A DNA stretch of 64,000 bases from an uncultured Tateyamaria sp. (GTDB taxonomy: Bacteria; Pseudomonadota; Alphaproteobacteria; Rhodobacterales; Rhodobacteraceae). Position 1 is the stretch's first letter, and each line of letters starts with the position of its first letter. Of this stretch, positions 17,909 to 26,853 are shown in pieces. The notes under the pieces were generated by a model. It was not told the origin of the DNA and did no database searches. It saw nothing but the letters and a program-made list of their open reading frames with translations. Location of the stretch: positions 310,001-374,000 of the forward strand of contig NZ_CANLAG010000002.1 of NCBI RefSeq assembly GCF_947488715.1, read 5' to 3'. A program made the translations under genes and the position numbers.

Positions 17909-18049
17909 TCAGCAAATCTGTTCAAAGCTGGTTTCGCCGTGGGGCGCTTTGCACGCCGTGATGTCATCGCGGTTGTGGTCAAATGACCGCCAGAGCGTCG
18001 CCAACTGCCTGCGCAGCGTCGAAAAGAAATCTGCGATGAGGGATGCCAT
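17909..18049 (-). CDS. Possible small protein, 46 residues
   Basis: A short frame runs from ATG at 18049 to TGA at 17909, with AGGA about eight bases before the start. The peptide starts MASLIADFFSTLRRQLATLW and ends FEQIC, with an amphipathic N-terminal half and no transmembrane segment. Codon use looks normal for the window. It fills part of an otherwise empty 450-bp gap, convergent to the esterase gene. I do not recognise it. Confidence 0.4.
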   Translation of the reverse strand: MASLIADFFSTLRRQLATLWRSFDHNRDDITACKAPHGETSFEQIC

Positions 18050-18345
18050 CGGAATGTCCTGCGTCTCAATTGATTGTGGCCGGTATGCGGCCTGTCTATG
18101 AGCGACGTAATGCGCCCTATGTGTCCAAAGGTCCAGTCGGGTTTTCCTGACCTCTTTTGGGTTCCGTCACTGCCTGCAAAAACGTCACATGACTGTCACG
18201 CCGGTGTCCTATCTGACCTGCGACATCTCGTGGTACATCGGCGCTTGCCAGAACGTTTCCACAAGATATAGTCACGACATAAGGCCGGGGCGGGATCCCC
18301 GCTCTGGTGCCGGGTGGCAGACAGGGCGAGGACGGATTCAGAGTA
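18050..18345 (+). other. Intergenic region before the HNH gene
   Basis: About 300 bp with no convincing frame on either strand. It presumably carries the promoter of the HNH gene. A short GC-rich inverted stretch near 18285-18300 is the only structure seen. Confidence 0.3.
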
Positions 18346-18930
18346 ATGGACGGTGATTTCAGAACGGAATTTGTGCGCAGCCCCTCTGCGCTGAAACAGC
18401 ATCCGGCGTTGGTGTTGAACGCGGACTACCGACCGCTCAGTTACTATCCCTTGTCGCTATGGCCCTGGCAGGAGGCGGTCAAGGCGGCCTGGCTCGACCG
18501 GGTGGACATCGTCGCCGAATATGACGAAGTGGTCCGAAGCCCAAGTACCGAGATCAGGATACCGTCGGTTGTCGTCCTCAAAGACTATGTCAAACCTCAA
18601 AAGCGCGTGGCCTTCACGCGCTTTAATTTGTTTTTGAGGGACGAATTCCGATGCCAGTACTGCGGTGCGCGTGGTGAGCTGACCTTTGATCACGTGGTGC
18701 CGCGTGCGAGCGGTGGCGTGACGAGTTGGCAAAACGTCGTGGCCGCTTGCAGCCCGTGCAATCTGCGCAAAGGGTCGAAGGCGCTGCACCGGACTGGCAT
18801 GGCGCTCCGCAAGCCACCGCGCCAACCGGGTGCCGAAGAGTTGCGCAACATGGGGCGCAAATTCCCGCCCAATCACCTTCATGAAAGCTGGATGGACTTC
18901 CTGTACTGGGACGCCGAGCTCGAGGCGTGA
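18346..18930 (+). CDS. HNH endonuclease family protein
   Basis: This 194-residue protein has an N-terminal region (ALVLNADYRPLSYYPLSLWPW) typical of a widespread stand-alone HNH family. The HNH/zinc site lies at about residues 100-145: CQYCG, LTFDHVVPRASGG, WQNVVAACSPCNLRKG. It is complete with two CxxC pairs. It is not in a restriction, phage or intron context, so it is probably a host nuclease of unknown purpose. The start MDGDFRTEF is chosen over an ATG at 18307. Confidence 0.88.
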   Translation: MDGDFRTEFVRSPSALKQHPALVLNADYRPLSYYPLSLWPWQEAVKAAWLDRVDIVAEYDEVVRSPSTEIRIPSVVVLKDYVKPQKRVAFTRFNLFLRDEFRCQYCGARGELTFDHVVPRASGGVTSWQNVVAACSPCNLRKGSKALHRTGMALRKPPRQPGAEELRNMGRKFPPNHLHESWMDFLYWDAELEA

Positions 18931-19006
18931 TGATCGCGATCTCGTGAGGCCATGATCCCGACGGATCAGGTAGTGTCGAACGATGGCGCAGTGGGTTGGG
19001 ACAGCG

Positions 19007-19567
19007 ATGCGATTTTTGACGGCTTTTGCCATGCTGGTGTCTTTGGTGGGGCAGGCGGCGCAGGCACAGATTTTGCAGGGCAAGATCTTTCGACAGTCCG
19101 GCGCTGGCACGTTTGTCCTTTTGCCAACGGATCAGCCTTTTGTCGTCGGTGCGGATACGTTTGACGACGACAACCTGTACGGTTTCGACGAAGATCAGAA
19201 CATCACCTTGATCGAACCGGTGCGCGTGGACATCGGCAATGCGCGTGGGTTCATCCCGGCAGGCACGACGGTCGCCAGCCACTACGTGTTTTTCGACAGC
19301 CTGTCCGGCGTGCATATGGGATATGTTGACTTTGATGCGCCCATACTCGGTGTCGCGGCGTTTCAGGACACGATGGGGGCCACGGATTTCCTCGCCAATA
19401 CCAATGTCACTTACATCAGCGAAGAATTGCGTGGCCTGGAAGAGGGCGATCAGGTGTGGGTTGATCAAAGACTACCGACCCGTTTGTGGGTCTATTGGGC
19501 GGGTTCATCGCCGGGTGACTATGTGCGGGTGTTTACCGAACGCTCACCCGGCGCGTTGCTCATGTAG
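19007..19567 (+). CDS. Exported protein of unknown function
   Basis: This 186-residue protein has a clear signal peptide (MRFLTAFAMLVSLVGQAAQA, cleavage after QAAQA) and a mature part rich in beta-prone and acidic stretches (DTFDDDNLYGFDEDQN). No known domain is recognised. An ATG at 18983 would add eight residues; 19007 is preferred because it gives a compact signal peptide preceded by GGGAC. It is convergent with xth, with only 8 bp between stops. Confidence 0.7.
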   Translation: MRFLTAFAMLVSLVGQAAQAQILQGKIFRQSGAGTFVLLPTDQPFVVGADTFDDDNLYGFDEDQNITLIEPVRVDIGNARGFIPAGTTVASHYVFFDSLSGVHMGYVDFDAPILGVAAFQDTMGATDFLANTNVTYISEELRGLEEGDQVWVDQRLPTRLWVYWAGSSPGDYVRVFTERSPGALLM

Positions 19568-19575
19568 CGCAAGGC

Positions 19576-20358
19576 TTACGCGGCCAGTTGCACCCAAACT
19601 GGAACGTGATCGGATGGTTTTTCTTCGCCGCGCACCTGTTTGTCGATCTGGCAGTCGACCATCATGTCGACACAGCCGGGCGACATCAGGAAATGGTCAA
19701 TGCGGATGCCATCATCGCGATTCCAGGCACCAGCCTGATAGTCCCAGAACGAATAGTGACCCGGCCCATGCGTGCGTGCACGGAACGCTTCGGTCAAACC
19801 CAGGTTGAGAAGGCGGCGATACGCTGTGCGGCTTTCCAGTTTGAAAAGGGCATCTTCGCGCCATGCATCCGGACGCTTGGTGTCTTCGGCCTGCGGAATG
19901 ATGTTATAGTCGCCGGCCATCAAAAACGGGGTCTCTTCGGCCAGCAATACAGTTGCGCGTTGGCGCAGGCGTTCCATCCACGCCAGTTTGTAGTCGTATT
20001 TTGGTCCGGGTGTCGGATTTCCGTTTGGCAGGTATAGCCCGCAGATACGCACGGCCTGAGTGTCGCCCATAACCGTGGCTTCGATATACCGTGCCTGTTC
20101 ATCCGTCTCATCGCCCGGCAAACCACGCGTGACATCTTCAAGCGGCAGCTTTGACAGGATCGCCACGCCATTGAACGACTTTTGCCCGTGCGTTTCGACA
20201 TTGTATCCGCGGTCTTCAAAGATTTCGCGCGGGAAGTTTTCATCGACTGACTTGATCTCTTGCAGCAAGACCACGTCCGGTGCCGCCGTATCCAACCAGC
20301 GCGGCAGGGCCTCGATCCGGGCCTTGATCCCGTTGATGTTGAATGTCGCGATCTTCAT
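19576..20358 (-). CDS. xth: Exodeoxyribonuclease III
   Basis: This 260-residue EEP-fold nuclease cleaves at abasic sites and digests 3' ends in base-excision repair. Hallmarks are MKIATFNINGIKAR, LLQEIKSVDENFP, LPNGNP, GDYNIIP and RIDHFLMSP, with final SDHVPVW. The start follows a GGGGGT ribosome site; a GTG two codons upstream is also possible. Upstream lies the AT-rich region before the repeat-protein islet. Confidence 0.95.
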   Translation of the reverse strand: MKIATFNINGIKARIEALPRWLDTAAPDVVLLQEIKSVDENFPREIFEDRGYNVETHGQKSFNGVAILSKLPLEDVTRGLPGDETDEQARYIEATVMGDTQAVRICGLYLPNGNPTPGPKYDYKLAWMERLRQRATVLLAEETPFLMAGDYNIIPQAEDTKRPDAWREDALFKLESRTAYRRLLNLGLTEAFRARTHGPGHYSFWDYQAGAWNRDDGIRIDHFLMSPGCVDMMVDCQIDKQVRGEEKPSDHVPVWVQLAA

Positions 20359-20518
20359 GGCCACCCCCTGTCGTCACTCTGCTGATACCAGTGACCTATC
20401 GGATAATTGTTCGCAAGAGGGCGTTGCGACAGACAATTAATAAATTCTTAACCATTTGATTCGGGCGGATTTATAGAAAACTTGAACCGAAACGGGCCAA
20501 ATCGGCCATGTATAACTT

Positions 20519-20603
20519 TGTGGATAAGTTTTTTCACTCTGTCTCGTCGGGATCGGAAACTGCGCCTCACGCATCCAAATTCACGTGCTCAACCTGTGGA
20601 TAA
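20519..20603 (+). promoter_or_regulatory. Two perfect DnaA boxes in an AT-rich gap
   Basis: TGTGGATAA (complement of the DnaA box TTATCCACA) occurs at 20519-20527 and again at 20595-20603 in the same orientation, 76 bp apart. They lie in the 345-bp gap 20359-20703, whose left half (about 20430-20480) is strongly AT-rich. No gene is seen in the gap. DnaA could regulate the repeat-protein gene at 20704. Nothing else marks a replication origin. Confidence 0.55.
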
Positions 20604-20703
20604 GTGGTGTTCTGATCGACTTTGGCGAGAAAAATTCCTTCTCAACACACTTTTTACGGGTAACGCTGAAGGGGTCGAAACTTCGGGATGAAAGGATGTC
20701 CTC

Positions 20704-21225
20704 ATGACCGCCCAACGTAAATCTGTCATCGTTCACACCAGCTCTGACATCAGCGCTGCGCACTCTGGGGACGCTGTTGAAATGTTCTCGTCGGGGAGCA
20801 TGCCGCAGACCTCTGACCTGTTGATGGGCGACGCCACGGCGCTGTTCTCGTCAGGCTCGGCGCCAACCATGGCAGCATGCGGCGCAACCGGTGACGCAAC
20901 AGAAATGTTCTCTTCCGGCTCCGCACCAACTGCAACGGATGCAACCTGCGGCGATGCCGTCCAAATGTTCTCATCAGGGTCGGCCCCGATGGCGTCGGAC
21001 GCCGCCAGCGGTGACGCAATCGAGATGTTTTCGTCAGGCTCTGCGCCGACAGCATCCGACCTGTCCGCAGGCGATGCGACGCACATGTTTTCGTCCGGCT
21101 CTGCCCCTGTGACGTCCGATGCGACCAGCGGCGACGCGACCGAGATGTTTTCCTCCGGTTCGGCCCCCACAACAGGCACCGTGGCAGAAGGCGCCGTAAC
21201 CGGCCTCTTTTCCTCGGGCTCCTGA
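20704..21225 (+). CDS. Repeat protein with eight FSSGS units
   Basis: This 173-residue protein consists of a leader of about 21 residues (MTAQRKSVIVHTSSDISAAH) and eight tandem units of 20 residues (one of 21). The unit reads roughly GDATEMFSSGSAPTASDATS, with FSSGS invariant at phenylalanines 28, 48, 69, 89, 109, 129, 149 and 169. The chain ends exactly on the last FSSGS. There is no signal peptide or membrane segment, and only two Cys (59, 82). AAGGA precedes the ATG. A helical protein gene follows 50 bp downstream. The layout suits a multicore modified-peptide precursor or a beta-solenoid. I cannot assign a function. Confidence 0.85.
   Translation: MTAQRKSVIVHTSSDISAAHSGDAVEMFSSGSMPQTSDLLMGDATALFSSGSAPTMAACGATGDATEMFSSGSAPTATDATCGDAVQMFSSGSAPMASDAASGDAIEMFSSGSAPTASDLSAGDATHMFSSGSAPVTSDATSGDATEMFSSGSAPTTGTVAEGAVTGLFSSGS
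20767..21222 (+). repeat. In-frame 60-bp tandem repeat array
   Basis: Eight degenerate copies of a 60-bp unit (one of 63 bp) encode the FSSGS repeats. The copies differ at many third positions (TTC/TTT, TCG/TCC/TCT/TCA) while the peptide motif is unchanged, so the protein repeat is under selection rather than freshly duplicated. Confidence 0.9.
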
Positions 21226-21275
21226 TCCACATGCCCGCGCGGGGCAGTCACAGCGCATGAAAAGGACACGTACCC

Positions 21276-22361
21276 ATGTCAAATATCATTGCCTTCACTG
21301 CCCCCACCCGGCGCCAATACCTGGCGGAACGCATTCCGGCGCTGATCGACTGTTTCGCACGTCAGCGCCGGGTTCAGGACGATGTCTTCTGGCTCAAGGA
21401 AAATGCGGAAATCCTCAATATACTTGAGTGTACAGGGCAATCTGTGCCCCAAGCGGCACTGGAACCGCTTGGGCATTTCTATGCCGGACTGGCTGATCGG
21501 ATCGGGTTCTTTCCTCAGTACTACCGGTTCTTGCTGTCCATTGGCCTCGATCTGGAAGATCTGGGTATGCCGGGCGGGCAAATGGAAGGGTTGTGCGACT
21601 GGGCAAGCCAACGTGGATTGCCGGATGCAGAGTTGAGCGATCTGCAACGCGCCGAAGCGCGCCGCCTCTTGGCGCGCCGTGGTGTGCGCACGACCGCTGC
21701 GGATGCGGGGTTGGATGATAGGCTGCGCGCCTTTGTGCAGCGCACCGATACATTCGCCTTGCCGAACAAAAAGGCCGCCTATGAGCTGACCCATATCGTG
21801 TTTTACCTGTCGGAATATGGACGGCGGGATCCGATGATCGGTGAGGCCGGGCGTATCAGCCTAGAGTTCGCAGGCATCACCGCTTTCCTCGATCAAAACG
21901 TCGATTTGTTGGCAGAGATCTGCGTAGCATTGCGGCAAGCGGGGCATCGGCCCAACCCACTTTGGGTGGCAGCAGTACGGCACGGTTTGGCGAGCTTTGA
22001 AATTCTTGAAGATAACCATGCGCCACTGACGGATGGGTATCACGAATACCTCGTGTCGTCCTGGGCGATGGCCGTGATGAACATTGATGATCCACTTGCG
22101 CCTGTCTCGAGTACGCGCTGCACCTTTGCGCGTCCCGCCACGGACAGCGGGGCATTGCGTGGGATGTCTGCGGCACTGCTTGGGCTCGCGGATGCGCGAT
22201 CAGGGTCCTGGTCGCACATGCAGGACGCGATCTATGCCATGCTCGACGACGATGCGGCACTCACCCTGTCCGAGGCCGCAGCAGCCAGCCCGCATTTCGA
22301 AGCGTACTTTGAAGGGTTCGCGCGGGCAGGGAAAACCCAAAGCCTTGCGCGGTTCGGTTAA
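21276..22361 (+). CDS. Helical protein of unknown function, partner of the repeat protein
   Basis: This 361-residue, probably all-helical soluble protein begins MSNIIAFTAPTRRQYLAERI. A conspicuous segment KKAAYELTHIVFYLSEYGRRDP lies at about residues 166-187. The ELTH-FYL pattern reminds me of helical proteins annotated beside some peptide-natural-product genes, but that is a weak impression. AAGGA precedes the start, and 50 bp separate it from the repeat gene, so they are likely co-transcribed. There is no signal peptide and no recognisable catalytic motif. Confidence 0.75.
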   Translation: MSNIIAFTAPTRRQYLAERIPALIDCFARQRRVQDDVFWLKENAEILNILECTGQSVPQAALEPLGHFYAGLADRIGFFPQYYRFLLSIGLDLEDLGMPGGQMEGLCDWASQRGLPDAELSDLQRAEARRLLARRGVRTTAADAGLDDRLRAFVQRTDTFALPNKKAAYELTHIVFYLSEYGRRDPMIGEAGRISLEFAGITAFLDQNVDLLAEICVALRQAGHRPNPLWVAAVRHGLASFEILEDNHAPLTDGYHEYLVSSWAMAVMNIDDPLAPVSSTRCTFARPATDSGALRGMSAALLGLADARSGSWSHMQDAIYAMLDDDAALTLSEAAAASPHFEAYFEGFARAGKTQSLARFG

Positions 22362-22407
22362 GAAAAATTTAATTCACCAATATGCGACTTGAGGGCCTTG
22401 CTGGCGC

Positions 22408-22731
22408 TCACATCGAGAATGACGTGCCGCAGCCGCAAGAGCTGGTCGCATTTGGGTTTTCGATGACAAAGCGTGCACCAATCAGTTCCTCGGAAAAGTC
22501 GATCACGGCGTTTGACAGGAACGGAAGGCTGATGCTGTCCACGACGACCTTTTGGCCGGACCCTTCGAGGATCAGATCGTCGTCCTTGGGCGCATCCAGC
22601 GCAATCTCGTACTGAAACCCAGAGCAACCACCGCCCTCGACTGCCACACGCAGGGCCTGTCCCTGATCGGCGGCACCGATTTCGGCAAGACGCTCAAAGG
22701 CGCGGGGCGTGACCGTTGGGGGCAATTGCAT
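22408..22731 (-). CDS. erpA: A-type iron-sulfur carrier protein
   Basis: This 107-residue HesB/IscA-fold protein delivers Fe-S clusters to apo-enzymes. The three cluster-binding cysteines are in GGGCSGFQY and the C-terminal SSCGCGTSFSM. Its length fits the ErpA/IscA family; the ErpA name is the common one for this Rhodobacteraceae copy, but IscA-type cannot be excluded by eye. It is divergent from dgt. Confidence 0.88.
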   Translation of the reverse strand: MQLPPTVTPRAFERLAEIGAADQGQALRVAVEGGGCSGFQYEIALDAPKDDDLILEGSGQKVVVDSISLPFLSNAVIDFSEELIGARFVIENPNATSSCGCGTSFSM

Positions 22732-22815
22732 CGCATTTCTCCGAAAAGGCGCGTTTTAACTTCGCTGCAACTGCAATATATGGTGCGCAGGAACAGGCGA
22801 CAAGGATCAGCAGAC

Positions 22816-23955
22816 ATGACTGCGCCATATGCTTCTGATCCCGCACATGCGCGCGGGCGGCGGTGGCCTGAAGAAGAGCTGCCTTTCAGGTCGTCTTTTC
22901 AACGTGACCGGGACCGCATCATTCATGCATCCGCCTTTCGCCGCCTCAAGCACAAGACCCAGGTGTTCGTTGAGCACGAAGGGGACTATTACCGCACGCG
23001 GTTGACCCACTCGATCGAGGTGGCTCAGGTCGCGCGCACAATTGCCGGTGCTTTGGGGCTGAACGACTGCCTGACCGAAGCGGTGGCCCTCGCACACGAT
23101 CTGGGCCATCCGCCATTTGGCCATACGGGTGAGGATGCCTTGCAGGCGTTGATGCAACCCTACGGCGGCTTTGATCACAATGCGCAGGCGATCAAGATCG
23201 TGACCCAGCTTGAGTGTCACTATGCCGACTTTGATGGCCTCAACCTGACGTGGGAGTGTCTCGAAGGCATTGCCAAGCACAATGGGCCGGTGACGGGCGC
23301 GCTGCCCTATGCGCTGGCCGAATACGATGCGGAACATGATCTGGAACTGGCGACCCATGCCAGTGCAGAGGCGCAGGTCGCCGCGCTGTCGGATGATATT
23401 GCCTACAACAACCATGATCTGCACGACGGTCTGCGCGCGGGTCTGTTCACAGAGGCGGATATTGTCGGACTACCGATCATCGGGCCCGCGTTCTCGGCTG
23501 TCGATCGTAAGTACCCGGACCTTGACCCCATACGGCGCCGTCACGAGGCGCTGCGCCGGGTGTTCGGAGCGATGGTCAGTGATGTTGTTGAAACCTCTCG
23601 TGTCCTGTTGGCGGACAGCGGTGCGCAGGATGTGGTTGATATTCGCCACCTCGGACGTCCCGTTGTGCGTTTTTCTGAGCAGTTATGGACTGACCTGAAC
23701 GCCATCCGCTCGTTTCTGTTTCACAACATGTATCGCGCACCGTCCGTGATGGAGAAACGCCAAGAGGTGACGCTGGTCGTGCATGACCTGTTCCCGCTTT
23801 TTTTGAACCAACCGCATCTGCTGCCCGACCGCTGGGGGCGGGACGTCGCAAAGGCGGACGGTGACAAGACGGCGCTGGCCCGCATCATCGCGGATTACAT
23901 CGCCGGTATGACGGACCGCTTTGCCTTGCAGGAACATGCGCGCCTGATCGGCTAA
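22816..23955 (+). CDS. dgt: Deoxyguanosinetriphosphate triphosphohydrolase-like protein
   Basis: This 379-residue HD-domain phosphohydrolase releases tripolyphosphate from dNTPs. Metal ligands are visible as RLTHSIEVAQVAR (His65) and AHDLGHPPFGHTGE (His94-Asp95), with a further Asp in LSDDIAYNNHDL. AAGGA is nine bases before the ATG at 22816; the frame is open far upstream but without family sequence. With nrdJ and dcd in this window it points to dNTP-pool control. Confidence 0.93.
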   Translation: MTAPYASDPAHARGRRWPEEELPFRSSFQRDRDRIIHASAFRRLKHKTQVFVEHEGDYYRTRLTHSIEVAQVARTIAGALGLNDCLTEAVALAHDLGHPPFGHTGEDALQALMQPYGGFDHNAQAIKIVTQLECHYADFDGLNLTWECLEGIAKHNGPVTGALPYALAEYDAEHDLELATHASAEAQVAALSDDIAYNNHDLHDGLRAGLFTEADIVGLPIIGPAFSAVDRKYPDLDPIRRRHEALRRVFGAMVSDVVETSRVLLADSGAQDVVDIRHLGRPVVRFSEQLWTDLNAIRSFLFHNMYRAPSVMEKRQEVTLVVHDLFPLFLNQPHLLPDRWGRDVAKADGDKTALARIIADYIAGMTDRFALQEHARLIG

Positions 23956-24015
23956 GCGCGCTTGACGCTTGGGGTGCAGGTGATACACCCCGCGCATCCA
24001 ATGAATAGGCCCCTG

Positions 24016-25758
24016 ATGAACCTTTTTGCCGACATTCGCGCCCTTGTGCTGTCCGATCTTGCTGCCATGGTCGAGGCAGGGCAGTTGCCTGCCGACCTGT
24101 CCACCGCCAACGTGACAGTTGAACCGCCGCGCGATGCGGCACACGGGGACATGGCCACAAATGCCGCGATGGTGCTGGCCAAGCCCGCGCGCATGAAGCC
24201 ACGCGATATTGCCGAGACGCTGGCGGCACGTTTGGCCGCTGATCCGCGGATCACGTCTGCGGATGTGGCTGGTCCGGGTTTTCTGAACCTGCGCTTGGCG
24301 CCGTCGGTTTGGCAGGGCGTCGTGAAAGCCGTCCTGACATCGGGCCCGAGCTTTGGCCGGTCGGATATGGGGCAGGGCAAGAAGGTCAACGTCGAGTATG
24401 TGTCGGCAAACCCAACCGGCCCGCTGCATGTGGGGCACACGCGCGGCGCGGTGTTTGGTGATGCGTTGGCGTCCCTGCTGGATTTCGCCGGGCATGACGT
24501 CACGCGCGAATACTACATCAACGACGGCGGCGCGCAGGTCGATGTGTTGGCGCGCTCGGTGTACCTCAGATACCTGGAAGCGCATGGGCAAGACGTGGCA
24601 TTCCCGGATGGCACCTATCCCGGCGACTACCTGATCGAAGTGGGGCAAGCGCTCAAGGCGCGGGTCGGTGACAGCTATCTCGACAAGGGCGAGCAGTACT
24701 GGCTTGAGGACGTGCGGACCTTTGCCACCGAGGCGATGATGGATCTGATCCGCGAGGACCTCGCGGCCTTGGGCGTCGAGATGGACGTGTTCTATTCGGA
24801 AAAGTCGCTCTATGGCACGGGCCGGATCGAGGCGGCGCTGGACGATCTGCGGTCCAAGGGGCTGATTTATGAAGGTGTGCTGGAGCCACCCAAAGGCAAA
24901 AAGCCCGAGGATTGGGAGCCGCGCGAGCAAACACTGTTCAAATCAACCGAACATGGCGACGACGTGGACCGGCCCGTGATGAAGTCGGACGGCGCTTGGA
25001 CCTATTTTGCGCCGGACATCGCCTATCACTACGACAAGGTGCAGCGCGGTTTTGACGCCCTGATTGATGTGTTTGGTGCCGACCACGGTGGCTATGTCAA
25101 ACGGATGAAGGCGGCGGTATCGGCTTTGTCCGAGGGCAGTGTGCCGCTGGACATCAAGCTGACGCAGCTGGTGAAGCTTTTTAAAGACGGTGAGCCGTTC
25201 AAGATGTCCAAGCGGGCAGGGACCTTTGTGACCTTGCGGGACGTGGTGGATCAGGTGGGTCCCGGAGTGACCCGGTTTCACATGCTAACCCGCAAAAACG
25301 ACGCCGCTCTGGATTTCGATTTCGACAAGGTGCTTGAGCAAAGCCGCGAGAACCCTGTGTTCTACGTACAATACGCCCATGCGCGGGTCACATCCGTGCT
25401 GCGCAAAGCAGGCGAGGCAGGTGTCACTGTGGACGACGCGACTTTGGCGTCGGCAGACCTTGCATTGCTGGATCACGAGGCGGAACTGGCGCTGGCGGCT
25501 AAGCTGGCGGAATGGCCGCGGTTGGTGGAAACGGCGGCCCGGACAAACGAACCACATCGGGTGGCGTTCTATCTCTACGATCTCGCGGGCGTGTTTCACG
25601 GACTGTGGAACCGGGGCAATGATCTGCCGGAACTGCGCTTTCTCCAGGATGATGCCGCGGTGTCACAGGCAAAAATTGCACTGGCACGTGCCTGCGCCGT
25701 TGTAATTGCATCCGGTCTTGGTATTCTTGGCGTCGAACCAGCCGAAGAGCTGCGTTAA
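24016..25758 (+). CDS. argS: Arginyl-tRNA synthetase
   Basis: This 580-residue class I synthetase has an N-terminal additional domain ([18 protein letters not shown] onward), the HIGH-type motif [14 protein letters not shown], a KMSKR-type loop ([14 protein letters not shown]) and a C-terminal DALR anticodon domain. The start at 24016 matches the family; earlier in-frame starts at 23962 and 24001 are rejected. The gene follows dgt by 60 bp and precedes a SPOR-domain gene. Confidence 0.96.
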   Translation: MNLFADIRALVLSDLAAMVEAGQLPADLSTANVTVEPPRDAAHGDMATNAAMVLAKPARMKPRDIAETLAARLAADPRITSADVAGPGFLNLRLAPSVWQGVVKAVLTSGPSFGRSDMGQGKKVNVEYVSANPTGPLHVGHTRGAVFGDALASLLDFAGHDVTREYYINDGGAQVDVLARSVYLRYLEAHGQDVAFPDGTYPGDYLIEVGQALKARVGDSYLDKGEQYWLEDVRTFATEAMMDLIREDLAALGVEMDVFYSEKSLYGTGRIEAALDDLRSKGLIYEGVLEPPKGKKPEDWEPREQTLFKSTEHGDDVDRPVMKSDGAWTYFAPDIAYHYDKVQRGFDALIDVFGADHGGYVKRMKAAVSALSEGSVPLDIKLTQLVKLFKDGEPFKMSKRAGTFVTLRDVVDQVGPGVTRFHMLTRKNDAALDFDFDKVLEQSRENPVFYVQYAHARVTSVLRKAGEAGVTVDDATLASADLALLDHEAELALAAKLAEWPRLVETAARTNEPHRVAFYLYDLAGVFHGLWNRGNDLPELRFLQDDAAVSQAKIALARACAVVIASGLGILGVEPAEELR

Positions 25759-25866
25759 GCCCCGCCAAAAGGGGCAACACAGGCAACGTTTCCCTTTGCG
25801 CCATATGGCGCACCCACAATCAGATGATCTGCGCGGGCACGTATCTGCGCGGACAACGAGGCAGAG

Positions 25867-26853
25867 ATGGCAGATATGCAGTACACCCATGATATGGGTC
25901 ACGTGGGGTATGCGGCCCCCGAACCCACGTCCGGATCATCCTCTAACCCTTTGAAGAACATCACGAACCTTGCTGGCGCTGCGGTGTCCCTTGCGTTGAT
26001 CGCGGGCGTTTCGGTGTGGGGCTATAAGCTGGTGATGCGTGACGTATCGGGCATTCCGGTTGTGCGTGCCGCCGAAGGCGAGATGCGCGTTCGACCTGCG
26101 GATCCCGGTGGACAGCTTGCGCAAAACACGGGCCTTGCGGTGAACGAAGTGGCCGCCGTCGGAGAGGCGTCGGGACCAGTTGATCAAGTTGTGTTGGCCC
26201 CGAAACCCATCGATTTGACCGAAGAAGACCAGCCGATGTCGACCGCAACGGTGGCACCCGTGCAACAGCCTGCACCCCTTGATGTGGCCGCCAGTTTTGA
26301 CGCTGAGCAGCCCGTCGATGTTGCCGATGCGCTCACGAGTGGCAATGTCGAAGACCTGGTCAACCAGTTGACGTCCGGCATAGCGACCATCGACGCTACC
26401 GAAGATGAAACGCAACCCGTTTTGGCCAGCGTCGCGGCTCCGGCGGCTCCAACGCCGCGTGCTGCCGTTGTGACCGGGCCGGGCCCGAAGTTATCCAAGC
26501 GACCGCAACTGCGGCCAAACTCGGCCCCTGCCGTGGTTGTGCCCGCGACTGTCACCGCCGTTGTGCCGCAGCAATCCGAACTTGACCCCGCCGCGATCCC
26601 CGCGGGAACGCGGCTCGTGCAGTTGGGTGCCTTTGACAGCGCCGACATCGCGCGGGCGCAGTGGGAAAAGATGCAAGGCCGCTTTGGTGACTATCTGGCG
26701 GGCAAGGACCGGATCGTGCAGCAGGCGCAATCGGGTGGCAGGACCTTCTACCGGCTCCGGGCGCACGGGTTTGCCGATCTGAGCGACGCGCGCCGCTTTT
26801 GTTCTGCGCTGGTTGCCGAAGGCGCTGACTGTATCCCCGTCGTGACGCGATGA
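25867..26853 (+). CDS. SPOR domain-containing membrane protein
   Basis: This 328-residue protein has a single transmembrane segment (about residues 35-60, AAVSLALIAGVSVWGYKLVM), a long Ala/Pro/Val-rich periplasmic linker, and a C-terminal SPOR domain (about 245-326: GTRLVQLGAFDSADIARAQW to GADCIPV). SPOR domains bind denuded peptidoglycan, usually at the septum. GAGG precedes the ATG. The stop overlaps nagZ by ATGA, linking it to cell-wall recycling. Confidence 0.9.
   Translation: MADMQYTHDMGHVGYAAPEPTSGSSSNPLKNITNLAGAAVSLALIAGVSVWGYKLVMRDVSGIPVVRAAEGEMRVRPADPGGQLAQNTGLAVNEVAAVGEASGPVDQVVLAPKPIDLTEEDQPMSTATVAPVQQPAPLDVAASFDAEQPVDVADALTSGNVEDLVNQLTSGIATIDATEDETQPVLASVAAPAAPTPRAAVVTGPGPKLSKRPQLRPNSAPAVVVPATVTAVVPQQSELDPAAIPAGTRLVQLGAFDSADIARAQWEKMQGRFGDYLAGKDRIVQQAQSGGRTFYRLRAHGFADLSDARRFCSALVAEGADCIPVVTR

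Noticed and set aside
18346-18930. HNH nuclease as part of a phage, intron or restriction system
   Set aside because: The neighbours are housekeeping genes; there is no methyltransferase, integrase or repeat, and the protein belongs to a stand-alone family.
20359-20703. Chromosomal replication origin
   Set aside because: Two DnaA boxes and an AT-rich stretch are suggestive, but more boxes and origin-linked genes (dnaA, hemE, parAB) are missing.
20767-21222. Regular 60-bp repeats as a CRISPR array
   Set aside because: Repeats are in frame, degenerate at third positions and contiguous; there are no identical repeats with unique spacers and no cas genes.
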